A DNA stretch of 64,000 nucleotides from Streptomyces tibetensis. GTDB lineage: Bacteria > Actinomycetota > Actinomycetes > Streptomycetales > Streptomycetaceae. The stretch covers positions 1-64,000 of the forward strand of contig NZ_SZVW01000027.1 of NCBI RefSeq assembly GCF_007655005.1, read 5' to 3'. The notes beneath the pieces are model-generated. The model did no database searches, was not told where the DNA came from, and worked only from the letters and a program-made list of their open reading frames with translations. A program made the translations under genes and the position numbers. The first letter of the stretch is position 1; each line of letters opens with the position of its first letter. Below, one piece after another: positions 50,334 to 58,811 of the stretch.

Positions 50334-50348
50334 GCGTATGGCGTACGC
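50334..50348. promoter_or_regulatory. TetR operator copy 2, GCGTATGGCGTACGC
   Basis: The second dyad shares the GTAYGGCGTAC core with copy 1 and overlaps the TACGCT -10 box (50344-50349) of the TetR gene itself, which suggests autorepression. Confidence 0.7.
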
Positions 50349-50359
50349 TGATTGTCGTC

Positions 50360-50974
50360 ATGCCACGTCCCCGCTCACTCAGCCACGCCCAGCTGGCCTC
50401 GGCCGCCCTCTCCGTGATCGACCGCGACGGGCTCGCCGGGCTGTCCATGCGCTCCGTCGCGAAGGAACTCGGCATGAGCACCATGGCGCTCTACCGCTAC
50501 GTGGACGACCGGGAGGAGCTGGAAAGGCTCGTCGTCGACCTCGTGCTCGGCACCGTGGACACCGAACCGCCCGGGCCCGAAGCGCCCTGGCAGCAGCGGA
50601 TCGAGGTGCTGATGGGGCGGCTGCGCGACGCCGTGGCCGCCCATCCGGAGATCGTCCCCCTGACCGTCGCCCACCGGCACCGGTCCCTGGCCGGGCTGCG
50701 CTGGTCGGAGTCCGTGCTCGGCGTGCTCACCGAGGCGGGGTTCGACGGCGATCGGCGGGTGATCGCGCTGCGGGGCCTGCTCGGGTACCTCATCGGCGCC
50801 ATCCAGCTGGAGCACCTCGGGCCGCTGTCCGGAGACGGCACGCTCGCCATCGCCGAGCTGCCGTCCGACGCCTTCACCCTCATGGCCGAGACCGCCCGTC
50901 ACGCCCGGAAGGTCAGCGCCGACCGGGAGTTCACGGGCGGACTCGCGCTGCTGCTGCGCGGGCTGGGCGCCTGA
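50360..50974 (+). CDS. TetR/AcrR family regulator
   Basis: This 204-residue regulator has an N-terminal TetR HTH (AQLASAALSVIDRDGLAGLS, MRSVAKELGMSTMALYRYVD) and a C-terminal TetR_C-like ligand domain with HPEIVPLTVAHRHRSLAGLR. It is divergent from the AhpC-like gene across 98 bp carrying two copies of a GTAYGGCGTAC dyad, so it most likely represses both. The ligand is unknown. ATG 50360 comes ten bases after TACGCT with no ribosome site, so the leader is very short. Confidence 0.93.
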   Translation: MPRPRSLSHAQLASAALSVIDRDGLAGLSMRSVAKELGMSTMALYRYVDDREELERLVVDLVLGTVDTEPPGPEAPWQQRIEVLMGRLRDAVAAHPEIVPLTVAHRHRSLAGLRWSESVLGVLTEAGFDGDRRVIALRGLLGYLIGAIQLEHLGPLSGDGTLAIAELPSDAFTLMAETARHARKVSADREFTGGLALLLRGLGA

Positions 50975-51002
50975 CCCGGCTCCGCGCAGCGGCCCGAGGG
51001 CA

Positions 51003-53147
51003 TCACCCCGTGGCGTCCACCAGCGCGAGTTCGTGCAGCCGCTCCGGCGGGCCCGGCCTCGCGTAGTACCAGCCCTGGGCCGTGTCGCAGCCGAGTATGC
51101 GCAGTTGGTCGGCCTGGGCTCCCGTCTCCACGCCTTCCACCGTCACCGCCAGGTCCAGGCTGTGGGCCAGGGAGACGATGCCCTCGACGATCTTCAGGTC
51201 GACGGGATCCGCCGGGAACTGCTGCATGCTCTGGGTGAAGGACCGGTCCAGCTTCAGGATGCTGACCGGCAGCCGGCGCAGGTTGGCGAGGTTGGAGTAG
51301 CCCGTCCCGAAGTCGTCCAGGGCGATGTCGACGCCCATCTCCGCCAGCCGCCGCAGCGGCTTGAGCAGATCGTCGTCCGCCCCGATCAGCGCCGACTCCG
51401 TGACCTCCAGGCACAGCGCGTCCGGCGCGACGCCCGTGCGCTCCAGGATGTCGACCGTGTCCTGCACCAGGCCGGGATGCGTCAACTGGCACGGCGACAG
51501 GTTCACGTTGATCCGCAGCGGCCCCACCGCCTCGGCGCCGCCCTGCAGTTCCCGCCACTCGCGGGCCTGGCGCACCGACTGCTCCAGCACCCACCGGCCC
51601 AGCGGCACGATCAGGCCGGTGTGCTCGGCGAGCGGGATGAACCGGTCCGGCCCGAGCACCCCGTGCTGCGGGTGCAGCCAGCGCACCAGGGCCTCGGCGC
51701 CCCGGACACTGCCGTCGCCGAGATGCACCAGCGGCTGGTACTCGATGAAGAACTCGCCCCGCTCCAGCGCCGTAGGCAGCGCCGTGGTCAGCCCGTGTCG
51801 CGTGATGGCCCGGGCGTCGGCCTCCGGATCGGCGAGTTCGAAGCGGTTGCCGCCCGCCGACTTGGCCCGGTACATGGTGATGTCGGCGCTGCGCAGCACC
51901 TCCGCCGGGCTGCGCTCCCCGGCCGGGCCCTCGACGATGCCGATGCTGCCGCGCACGGTGAGCTCCCGGCCGTCCACACTGATCGGCGCCAGCAGCGCGT
52001 TCATGATGCGCCCGGCGAGTTCGTCGACGTCCCGCTGAGTGTCGGGCCCGGTGGTCAGGGCCACGAACTCGTCACCGCCGAGCCGCGCGACCATCTCGCC
52101 CGGTGCCGTGGCGCAGGACTGCAGCCGGTCGGCGACCTCCACCAGCAGCCGGTCGCCGGCCGCGTGGCCGAGGCTGTCGTTGATGGTCTTGAAGCCGTCG
52201 AGGTCCAGGTAGCACAGCCCGAACCGCTGGCCTTCCCCGGCGCCCAGTGCCTTTTCCAGGCGCTCGAAGAAGAACGTGCGGTTCGGCAGCCCGGTGAGCG
52301 CGTCGTGCGTGGCCTCGTAGCGCAGCCGCAGGTTGAGCAGCCGCCGCTCGGTGGTGTCCTCCATGAGGGCGAGCTGGTACTGCGGATCGCCGTCGGCGTC
52401 GCGCAGCAGGGAGACCGTCAGATTGGTCCACAGGACGGTTCCGTCGGGGCGGTAGAACGCCTTCTCCAGGTGGTAGTGCTCGCGTTCGCCGCGGACGAGT
52501 TCGTCGTAGAGCCGCCAGGTCTGGGGAGCGTCGTCGGGATGGGTCCACTCCCGGACGTTGCGGCTGCGCAGCGTCTGCTCGGAGACCCCGAACATGCGCA
52601 GCAGCGCGCCGTTGACCTGCAGTATGTTCCCCTCGAGGTCGGCCATGCCGATTCCTATGGCCGCGCCCTCGAAGACGGCGCGGAAACGCGCCTCGCTCGC
52701 GTGCAGGGCCTGCGCCACCACGCCCTGCGCCTGGAGGGCGGCCTGCGCGATGGCCTCCTGCTCGGCGAGGGTCCGCTCGCGCAGCGCCCGGGCGAAACCG
52801 GCCGCCATCGCGTGCTGGAGCCGCGCGCACCGGGCCCGCAGGTCCTCCTGGTCGCCGTCACCCCCGCAGTACAGGACCAGGTAGGCGTCGACGCAGTCCA
52901 GGGTGCGGCTGAGCGCCTCCGGGTCGGTGCAGTGCGCGTTCACCAGGGCGGCTCCGACCGCCCTGCCCGCCTCGGAGTCGAAGGTCCGGGCCAGGAGTCC
53001 CTCGCTCAGCCGCCGTGCCTGGGGCAGCAGTTGCGCCTCGAACTCGGTACGGGTCGACGACGTCGAGGTCACCGGGAAGACGGCCCGGCTCCAGATCGTC
53101 GCGAACCGGCGCAGTCTGCCCTCCGGCCCGTCCGGTTCCGCGGTCAC
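51003..53147 (-). CDS. rmdA: PAS-GGDEF-EAL cyclic-di-GMP protein (RmdA-like)
   Basis: This 714-residue protein has an N-terminal helical region, a PAS/PAC module at ~165-290 (FRAVFEGAAIGIGMADLEGN), a GGDEF domain at ~300-455 with an intact active site RLGGDEFVAL, and an EAL domain at ~465-705 with RGAEALVRWLHPQH, ECLEVTESALIG-like and DDFGTGYSNLANL motifs. Both catalytic sites look competent. This architecture and the position near sdhCAB match S. coelicolor RmdA (SCO0928), a c-di-GMP phosphodiesterase needed for normal development; I assign the symbol on that basis. GTG 53147 overlaps the upstream methyltransferase stop by 4 bp. Confidence 0.85.
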   Translation of the reverse strand: MTAEPDGPEGRLRRFATIWSRAVFPVTSTSSTRTEFEAQLLPQARRLSEGLLARTFDSEAGRAVGAALVNAHCTDPEALSRTLDCVDAYLVLYCGGDGDQEDLRARCARLQHAMAAGFARALRERTLAEQEAIAQAALQAQGVVAQALHASEARFRAVFEGAAIGIGMADLEGNILQVNGALLRMFGVSEQTLRSRNVREWTHPDDAPQTWRLYDELVRGEREHYHLEKAFYRPDGTVLWTNLTVSLLRDADGDPQYQLALMEDTTERRLLNLRLRYEATHDALTGLPNRTFFFERLEKALGAGEGQRFGLCYLDLDGFKTINDSLGHAAGDRLLVEVADRLQSCATAPGEMVARLGGDEFVALTTGPDTQRDVDELAGRIMNALLAPISVDGRELTVRGSIGIVEGPAGERSPAEVLRSADITMYRAKSAGGNRFELADPEADARAITRHGLTTALPTALERGEFFIEYQPLVHLGDGSVRGAEALVRWLHPQHGVLGPDRFIPLAEHTGLIVPLGRWVLEQSVRQAREWRELQGGAEAVGPLRINVNLSPCQLTHPGLVQDTVDILERTGVAPDALCLEVTESALIGADDDLLKPLRRLAEMGVDIALDDFGTGYSNLANLRRLPVSILKLDRSFTQSMQQFPADPVDLKIVEGIVSLAHSLDLAVTVEGVETGAQADQLRILGCDTAQGWYYARPGPPERLHELALVDATG

Positions 53148-53956
53148 GCCGTACGCCCCACGCCCGCGAACCCGGAGAACGCATACGGATCCTCGTCCTC
53201 CGGTGCGGTGTCGGGCCGCCAGCGCGGCATCGCCACCAGTCCGGGTTCCACCATGTCGTACCCCTCGAAGAACCGCGCGATCTCCTCGCGCGAGCGCATG
53301 ATCAGCGGGTTGCGGATGTCCCTGTACACGTCCACCGCACCCCCGGCCCGCTCCGGCGGCAGCGGGATCCCCTCGTAGGAGGCGTGGGTGAGCACGAGCA
53401 GGCTGCCCGGCGCGAGCGCCTCGCCCAGTTCGGCCACGGCCCCGTGCGGGTCGTCCTCGTCTTCCACGAAGTGCAGTATGGCAACGAGGAGCAGCGCCAC
53501 TGGCTGATTCAGGTCGATCAGCCGCTCCACCTCGGGGCTGCGCAGGATCTCCTGGGGCTTGCGCAGGTCCGCGGCGACGACCCCCGTGTCCTCGTTGCCC
53601 TCCAGGACCGCCTGGCTGTGCGCCACGGCCACCGGGTCGTGGTCGACGTACACCACGCGGGCGCCGGGACGGGCGGCCTGGGCCTCCTCGTGCACATTGC
53701 CGAAGGTGGGGATGCCGGAGCCGATGTCGAGGAACTGGGAGATGCCCTGGTCGGCCGCGTAGCGCACGGCGCGACGCATGAACGCCCTGTTCGCCTGCAT
53801 GATCTTGGGGAGTCCCGGCATGAACTCCATGGCCCTGCGGGCCGCTTCCCGGTCGACCTCGAAGTTGTGCGATCCGCCCAGGTAGTAGTCGTACATCCGG
53901 GAAACGCTGGGCACCGAGATGTCGATGCTTCGTGGGGCCCAGGCGGGACGCTCCAT
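53144..53956 (-). CDS. DUF574-type SAM-dependent methyltransferase
   Basis: This 270-residue protein is of the large actinobacterial PF04672 family. Marks are SVSRMYDYYLGGSHNFEVDR, the SAM motif QFLDIGSGIPTFGNVHEEAQ, ARVVYVDHDPVAVAHSQAVL and LVLTHASYEGIPLPPERAGG. These proteins are abundant in Streptomyces and their targets are not known. It is translationally coupled (GTGA) to the cyclic-di-GMP gene, which is not a usual partner. ATG 53956 is used as start. Confidence 0.9.
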   Translation of the reverse strand: MERPAWAPRSIDISVPSVSRMYDYYLGGSHNFEVDREAARRAMEFMPGLPKIMQANRAFMRRAVRYAADQGISQFLDIGSGIPTFGNVHEEAQAARPGARVVYVDHDPVAVAHSQAVLEGNEDTGVVAADLRKPQEILRSPEVERLIDLNQPVALLLVAILHFVEDEDDPHGAVAELGEALAPGSLLVLTHASYEGIPLPPERAGGAVDVYRDIRNPLIMRSREEIARFFEGYDMVEPGLVAMPRWRPDTAPEDEDPYAFSGFAGVGRTA

Positions 53957-54202
53957 CTATCTCTCCAAGGCGTAGGCGATCCGGTGTTCGAGCAGAGGCT
54001 ACTGATCGCCCGCCAACGGAGCGACCCGAAACGGAAATTGACCATCCGTTCCCGGTCACTGCCTGCGGCACGTGCCGAATTGATACCCCTGCGCATGCCC
54101 TTCGAACATATGACGAACAGTGTCCGGGGCGTTCCGGAGAGTTCCGGTGCGGGAGGGGGAGAGTGTCAGCGGTTCGCTGAGTTCAGGTGAAGCACAGCAC
54201 AA

Positions 54203-54239
54203 CGGTCCGCCCCTCCGTGGGGCACGGAGGGGCGGACCG
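54203..54239. terminator. Perfect 17-bp-stem terminator of the PF03640 lipoprotein gene
   Basis: CGGTCCGCCCCTCCGTG (54203-54219) pairs perfectly with CACGGAGGGGCGGACCG (54223-54239) over a GGG loop. Confidence 0.85.
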
Positions 54240-54289
54240 GGTCTGCGCTTCGGGTGGGCGAGCTGATCAACCCTGGGGAGGTTTCCCTG

Positions 54290-55276
54290 CTACTCCGACG
54301 CGCCGACCAGCTTTCCGTCGGGCCGGACGGCGTACCAGGTGCCGCCCACGCCCTGGCCGTTGGTGTCGCCGGGAGCCTTGTCGCCGGCGAAGGTGTAGAT
54401 GGGCGAGCAGTTGATCGTCTGCTGCTGACCCTCCCCGTCGGTCCGGTCGAAGATCATGTAGCCCTTCTTCTGGATGCCCTTGGTGTCGGAGAAGTCGACG
54501 GGCTCCACGAGCGGCCACTTTGCCAGGCACTCACCGGTGCAGTTGGAGACCGGCTTGGGCCAGGCCTCGTCCTTCTTGAACCGGTAGACGGTCATGCCGT
54601 TCTTGTCGACGACGATCTCGCCGAGCTTGGGGTCCTTGCGCGTGGACAGCCCGGCCTGGACCGCTTCGCCGCCGCCCTCCGCTCCGGCCCCGGCACCTCC
54701 CTGCGCCTTCTTGCCGTCGGGGGCGAGCGCGTACCACTTGCCGCCCACGCCCTGGCCCTTGACGTCACCGGCGTTGACGTCCTTGGCATAGCGGTAGGCG
54801 GGCCAGCCGGCGACCGTGAGCTGCTTGGTGCCGTCGGCCCTGGTGACCGAGCCGAGCAGCGCCTTGTCGATGCCCTCGCCGGCCTCGGCGTCATCGGCCG
54901 GAACCGGCGGCCAGGTCTTGGCGCAGTCACCGTCGCAGTTCGACTTGGGCGGCTGCTCGGTGTCCTGGTCGAACCGGTACAGGGTGAGGCCGAGACTGTC
55001 GGTGACCACCTTGCCGACCTTCTCGGCGGTGGAAACGGACAGCTTGCCGGCGGGGCTGGACGGGCTGGAGGCGCTCGGTGCCGCCGGCTGGCCCGTCGCG
55101 GTGCCGCCCGCCGCGCCCGCGGTGCCCGAGCCGATGTTTCCGTAGTCGCCGGGCGCGGCCGTGGCGCCCACGTTCTGGCTGGCCGCCGGTGGGCTGTCCT
55201 GACCGCACGCCGTCGTCAGCGCCAGGACCGCCGCGGCGCTCGCCACGAGTGAGGCGCTCCGCCAGGAGGTCTTCAT
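54290..55276 (-). CDS. Lipoprotein with two PF03640 repeats (SCO0930-like)
   Basis: This 328-residue lipoprotein has a lipobox at the end of the signal peptide (AAAVLALTTACGQ, lipidated Cys ~24), a Gly/Ala/Ser/Pro linker, then two copies of the ~120-residue COG4315/PF03640 module. Copy one has SLGLTLYRFDQDTEQPPKSN and CDGDCAKTWPPVPA; copy two has GMTVYRFKKDEAWPKPVSNC and TGECLAKWPLVEPV. Each carries a CxGxC pair, and GQGVGGKWYALAPDG or GGTWYAVRPDG. It sits outside the membrane; such repeats have been linked to redox or metal handling, but the role is unproven. ATG 55276 has GGGGAG six bases upstream. Confidence 0.88.
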   Translation of the reverse strand: MKTSWRSASLVASAAAVLALTTACGQDSPPAASQNVGATAAPGDYGNIGSGTAGAAGGTATGQPAAPSASSPSSPAGKLSVSTAEKVGKVVTDSLGLTLYRFDQDTEQPPKSNCDGDCAKTWPPVPADDAEAGEGIDKALLGSVTRADGTKQLTVAGWPAYRYAKDVNAGDVKGQGVGGKWYALAPDGKKAQGGAGAGAEGGGEAVQAGLSTRKDPKLGEIVVDKNGMTVYRFKKDEAWPKPVSNCTGECLAKWPLVEPVDFSDTKGIQKKGYMIFDRTDGEGQQQTINCSPIYTFAGDKAPGDTNGQGVGGTWYAVRPDGKLVGASE

Positions 55277-55536
55277 CGTCAACTCCCCATAATCGCAAGG
55301 GTGTTGCAGCGCCCTGCTGCGCCGCCGCACGGTCATGAGTACGCATGGGGACGGCGATTGTGTTCAACCGTCGGCCAAATTTCTTTCCGGAACCTGTGAC
55401 GAGTGCCTCCAGTCGTCGTACAGGAGTGCATCCCGAGCTCCCTGCGGGCGACCGCAGATCAAACCCGTGATGCCCGGATATCCCTCTTTCGGGGCAATCC
55501 CCTTGCACTCCGGCCCGTCCGGGCGGCAGAGGGCTC

Positions 55537-56187
55537 ATGATCTTCGTCGTGCATGGACCCCTTTCGACTCAACCCGCCCTTGCGGCACGGGCCTTGGCGG
55601 CGGCGACGCTGACCTGGGCGCTCGTCGGCGCACCGGCCGGGTTCGCGGTGGCCGACGCCTGCGCGTACGCCTCGACGGGGCCGGACGGCACGGAGGCGGT
55701 GGCGTACGCCGGCAGCAAGAAGACGTGGCCGTGCCCGACACCCACGCCGACCCCTTCCCCGACGCCGACGCCGACCCCGACGCCGACCCCGACGCCGACC
55801 CCGACGCCGGAGCCGACACCTCCGCCGAAGCCGACACCGGACCCGCCGCCCCCGCCGAAGCCCCCGCCCCCGAAACCGACCCCCACGGCCCGGCCCGAGC
55901 CGCCGGCACCGGCACCGCCCACGCCACGCCCGGCACCACCCCCGCCGCGGCCGGCCCCGAGGCCCGTACCGCCGGCTCCCCCTCCCCCCGCACCGGCGCC
56001 CGCTCCACCGCCGACGCCGTCGGCCGCCCCCGCGCCCGGCCCGTCCGCGGCGCCCGTGCACTACCCGCGCTACCGCGCCGCGCCTCCGCGGCCGCGGAGG
56101 GCGGACGGCACGCTGTCGCCGCTCACCTTCGTCCTGCTCGTCACGGTGCCCGCGGTGGTGGCCGTCGCCGCGCTGCGCGCGCGCTGA
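55537..56187 (+). CDS. Secreted proline-rich repeat protein with C-terminal anchor
   Basis: This 216-residue protein has a signal-like N-terminus (LAARALAAATLTWALVGAPA), a short Cys-containing domain (DACAYASTGPDGTEAVAYAG), and ~115 residues of Pro-rich repeats: a TP run (PTPTPTPTPTP, encoded by an almost pure CCGACG tandem at ~55745-55815), then KPTP and PAPP stretches. It ends with one membrane helix (TFVLLVTVPAVVAVAALRAR). The rigid Pro-rich spacer suggests a domain held across the wall. A single membrane-anchored surface role is inferred. ATG 55537; ribosome site AGAGGG is close. Confidence 0.7.
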   Translation: MIFVVHGPLSTQPALAARALAAATLTWALVGAPAGFAVADACAYASTGPDGTEAVAYAGSKKTWPCPTPTPTPSPTPTPTPTPTPTPTPTPEPTPPPKPTPDPPPPPKPPPPKPTPTARPEPPAPAPPTPRPAPPPPRPAPRPVPPAPPPPAPAPAPPPTPSAAPAPGPSAAPVHYPRYRAAPPRPRRADGTLSPLTFVLLVTVPAVVAVAALRAR

Positions 56188-56211
56188 TCCCTGAAGCCCT
56201 GGAGGTACCTC

Positions 56212-56976
56212 TTGCCGGAATGGCTTGTTCTCACCCTCGCGATGCTGGCCGCCTGTGCCGTGGTGGTCATCATCACCTTCGTACGCCACCGCGCGGCCCG
56301 CGAGGACGAGGACCCCAATGAGACCCCGGACGTCATCGAGTACATGACGATGTGGATCGGCGTGGTCTACGCCATCGTCCTGGGCCTGGCGATCGCCGGT
56401 GTCTGGGAGGGACGCAGCGCCGCACAGGACCACGTCCAGGCCGAGGCGACCGCACTGCACGAGATCTCGGAGCGGGTGCGGGTCTATCCGGCCGAGGAAC
56501 GCGACCGCATCCGGGACGACATCCGGACGTACGTGAGCCATGTCGTGACCACCGAGTGGGACACCATGGCCGACAAGGGCGAGGTCACCCCGCGCGGCGC
56601 CGAGCTCTTCGAACGGATCCGCCAGGACGTCACCGACTACGAGCCGGCGACGGACTTCGAGGCCCAGGCCTACCAGCCACTGCTGGACCAGGTGACCGCG
56701 GCGAACCAGGCCCGGATCGCCCGGGCGGAGTCGACCGGGGAGACCATGCCGGGGGTGGTGTGGTTCGGGTTGATCGCCGGGGCCGTCATCACCATCGGGA
56801 TGATCTTCGCCCTGCAGATCCGCAGAACGACCCGCGAACTGGTCCTCGCCGGGCTGTTCTCGGCGTTGATCGCCTTCCTGCTGTTCCTGATCTGGGACTT
56901 CGACTCGCCCTACAGCAGGGGCGTGACCGCCTCGGCGGACCCGTTCCTGAACCTCTTCCCGGGCGTCGGCGACTGA
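56212..56976 (+). CDS. DUF4239 (bestrophin-like) membrane protein
   Basis: This 254-residue protein has four hydrophobic segments in two pairs separated by a ~130-residue soluble helical region with many acidic and basic residues (ALHEISERVRVYPAEERDRI, RTYVSHVVTTEWDTMADKGE). This is the DUF4239 arrangement, distantly related to bestrophin channels. Function is unknown. TTG 56212 is the start: GGAGGT lies five bases before it and the N-terminus PEWLVLTLAMLAACAVVVII is a natural membrane entry. It begins 24 bp after the proline-rich gene and is probably co-transcribed. Confidence 0.85.
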   Translation: MPEWLVLTLAMLAACAVVVIITFVRHRAAREDEDPNETPDVIEYMTMWIGVVYAIVLGLAIAGVWEGRSAAQDHVQAEATALHEISERVRVYPAEERDRIRDDIRTYVSHVVTTEWDTMADKGEVTPRGAELFERIRQDVTDYEPATDFEAQAYQPLLDQVTAANQARIARAESTGETMPGVVWFGLIAGAVITIGMIFALQIRRTTRELVLAGLFSALIAFLLFLIWDFDSPYSRGVTASADPFLNLFPGVGD

Positions 56977-57201
56977 CGGCGCCCCGCAGCACGGGGCCCG
57001 GCCGGGGGGCGCGCGACACGCCGTCGCCGTCCCCCGGCCGCCTGGGCGGTGTTCCCCCGGGCGGCGCACGTCCGTGCCCCATTCGCGCTACTGCGATCGC
57101 GCCATCGCGCGCGTCTTCTTAGCGTTTCGGGCATCGAGGTGCATGTGTGACGTGAGCGGAACAGGTCCGCGGCTGCTCCTCGGGGACCCGGAGGATTCAC
57201 C

Positions 57202-57729
57202 ATGCGCGCGATACGCCTCGCCTCTGCCGTACTGCTGGGTGCCGGCGCCCTCACCTCCTGCGTGCCCGCCGCCGACGCGGCGATCCGGACCGACTTCGGC
57301 TTCAACCTCCTGCCTTCCACCGTGAGGGCGGGAGGCGAGGTGACTGTGCACGTCACGCGCAACCGGGCATGCCGGGGGGAGGCGACGGTCGACTCACCGG
57401 CCTTCGCCCCGGTCACCATCCCGCCGGACGAGTCCTGGACGACGGTGGTCGTCGACTGGGACGCCAAGCCCGGCGCCGTCTACGAGGTCGAGTTCGGGTG
57501 CGACGGGTCGATCGGCGTCGCGCGTCTGACGATCGCGGGCGGCCGGCCGGCGCCCCACCCCGCCCATCACCCGACGCGCCACCCCCACAAGGGTGTGCAC
57601 GCCGGTGAGGGCGGCACCCTCGCCGGGTTCGACCTCAAGGAGGTCGGTCTGGGCGCCGCACTGATCGCCGGGTCGCTCGGCGTCGCCTACCACTTCTCGC
57701 GCCGCCGCACCGACGGGGACGCCGGCTGA
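57202..57729 (+). CDS. Secreted beta-sandwich protein with C-terminal membrane anchor (paralogue 1)
   Basis: The 175-residue protein has a signal peptide (MRAIRLASAVLLGAGALTSC), a ~90-residue Ig-like region with two Cys (RNRACRGEATVDSP and EVEFGCDGSIG), a His/Pro linker (PAPHPAHHPTRHPHKG) and a C-terminal membrane helix with a basic tail (LIAGSLGVAYHFSRRRTDG). The N-terminal Cys at 20 could be a lipidation site. The same plan (signal, Ig-like PxxVxxGGxxTxxVxxC domain, anchor, RRR tail) recurs in the convergent gene at 57953. No LPxTG sorting signal precedes the helix. GGAGG precedes ATG 57202. Confidence 0.72.
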   Translation: MRAIRLASAVLLGAGALTSCVPAADAAIRTDFGFNLLPSTVRAGGEVTVHVTRNRACRGEATVDSPAFAPVTIPPDESWTTVVVDWDAKPGAVYEVEFGCDGSIGVARLTIAGGRPAPHPAHHPTRHPHKGVHAGEGGTLAGFDLKEVGLGAALIAGSLGVAYHFSRRRTDGDAG

Positions 57730-57747
57730 CCCCTTCCGCGGCAGGCC

Positions 57748-57786
57748 TTCGCCCCGGCTCCCCTGATGAGAGGGAGCCGGGGCGAA
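57748..57786. terminator. Perfect 15-bp-stem terminator between the convergent anchored-protein genes
   Basis: TTCGCCCCGGCTCCC (57748-57762) pairs perfectly with GGGAGCCGGGGCGAA (57772-57786) around a 9-nt loop. Confidence 0.8.
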
Positions 57787-57830
57787 ATGCGTTCACGTGC
57801 GAGGCGGCGACTCGTCGAGGAAGGGACGCC

Positions 57831-57965
57831 ACGAGGCGCCCGTGTGAGCCTCGAAGACGCGGCGCGACGAGGCGCCCGTGTCAGCTTCGAAGACCCGGCG
57901 CGACGAGGCGTCCGTGTCCGCCTCGAAGACGCGGTGCGACGAGGCGTCCGTGTCAGATGCGCCGC
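57831..57965. repeat. 36-bp tandem repeat, 3.7 copies, abutting a stop codon
   Basis: Units start at 57831, 57867, 57903 and 57939, each beginning ACGAGGCG[C/T]CCGTGT. The fourth is cut by the 3' end of the anchored-protein gene, whose TGA (57953-57955) lies inside it. The unit is 12 codons long and open on both strands, but no ribosome site suggests it is translated. Confidence 0.88.
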
Positions 57966-58438
57966 TCGGCACGGCGGCGCATCCAGAACACACCGCCGCC
58001 GACCACGGCCGCGGCCACGAGACCACCGCCGATGGCCATGTCCGTCGGGGTCGCACCGGTGGTGCTGCCGCCGCCGATGCCGCCGCGGACACCGCCGATG
58101 ACGGTGAAGGCGTGCGGCTTGGTCATCCGCCTGCCGTTGCAGTCGACCGTGATGTCGTACGGCCCCGGGCGGGCGTTGCTGTTGATGATGGCGGTGCCCC
58201 GGGCCCTCTCGTTGGGGCCGGAGACGGGCGACAGACGCGTCGGCGAGAACGCGTTCGAGGTCGCCGTGCCGCCGCCCCGGCAGCCGTCGACCGTGATGGT
58301 CAGCTGGCCGCCGGGGGCGATCACGCTGGGCAGGGCGGTGATGTTGCTCGGCGTGTCCCACGCGACGGCCGCGGGGGCGGAGAGGCCGAGAGCGGCGACC
58401 GCTGCGCCGGCGACCGCCAGGGCACGAGTGTTACGCAT
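57953..58438 (-). CDS. Secreted beta-sandwich protein with C-terminal membrane anchor (paralogue 2)
   Basis: The 161-residue protein has a signal peptide (LAVAGAAVAALGLSAPAAVA), an Ig-like domain with two Cys (PGGQLTITVDGCRGGGTATS and YDITVDCNGRRMTKPHAFTV), a Gly/Thr linker (GGVRGGIGGGSTTGATPTD) and a membrane helix with an RRRAERR tail. It parallels the protein encoded at 57202. The class F sortase gene lies just upstream and divergent. ATG 58438 follows GGAGG by six bases. Confidence 0.75.
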   Translation of the reverse strand: MRNTRALAVAGAAVAALGLSAPAAVAWDTPSNITALPSVIAPGGQLTITVDGCRGGGTATSNAFSPTRLSPVSGPNERARGTAIINSNARPGPYDITVDCNGRRMTKPHAFTVIGGVRGGIGGGSTTGATPTDMAIGGGLVAAAVVGGGVFWMRRRAERRI

Positions 58439-58799
58439 GTGAACCTCCGCGGAAGACGCCCCGGGACCCGTCCCCGGTCGATCGGCGAGAAAGCGCCTCC
58501 CAGAAAGACAGTCAGTTGCCGTGCCGCAAGCCGCATTTCGGCACTGGTCCGTACCGGTGAGAGAAGGCGGTGCGGGGAAAGCGTCCATGCGTATATCGCC
58601 GCAGGTCACAGACCGTCAGAATTTTCCTCGCGGCGGCAACTCGGATGGCTCACCTCAGGTCCTGCGTACCGCTCTCGCCCTGGCGCGCGCCGGGCTTGTG
58701 GGAACCCCGGAATTCGGCCCGTGCCCGGCACCCACCAGCCCTCGCGGCCCCCGGCCACCCGTTCGCCGCCGCCCCGTCGCCGGTTTCCCGCACGCCACT
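58439..58799. other. ~360-bp divergent promoter region between anchored protein and sortase
   Basis: No coding potential is supported. Lower-GC patches at 58585-58630 may hold the promoter of the minus-strand gene; the sortase -10 is at its right edge. Confidence 0.4.
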
Positions 58800-58805
58800 T
58801 AGCGT
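58800..58805 (+). promoter_or_regulatory. -10 element of the sortase gene
   Basis: TAGCGT, then six bases (GTCGCT), then ATG 58812, as in other probable leaderless promoters of this window. Confidence 0.5.
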
Positions 58806-58811
58806 GTCGCT

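Noticed and set aside
51003..54071. A longer version of the cyclic-di-GMP protein starting near 54071
   Set aside because: The added part is the shifted reading of the DUF574 gene; GTG 53147 in a GTGA overlap is the natural start.
55569..57069. Long minus-strand frames opposite the proline-rich and DUF4239 genes
   Set aside because: They are Gly/Arg-rich complements of the CCGACG repeat and of a real membrane protein.
57766..58101. A small protein encoded by the 36-bp repeats
   Set aside because: All frames of the repeat are open because the unit is 36 bp; there is no ribosome site, and the region is the 3' end of a gene on the other strand.
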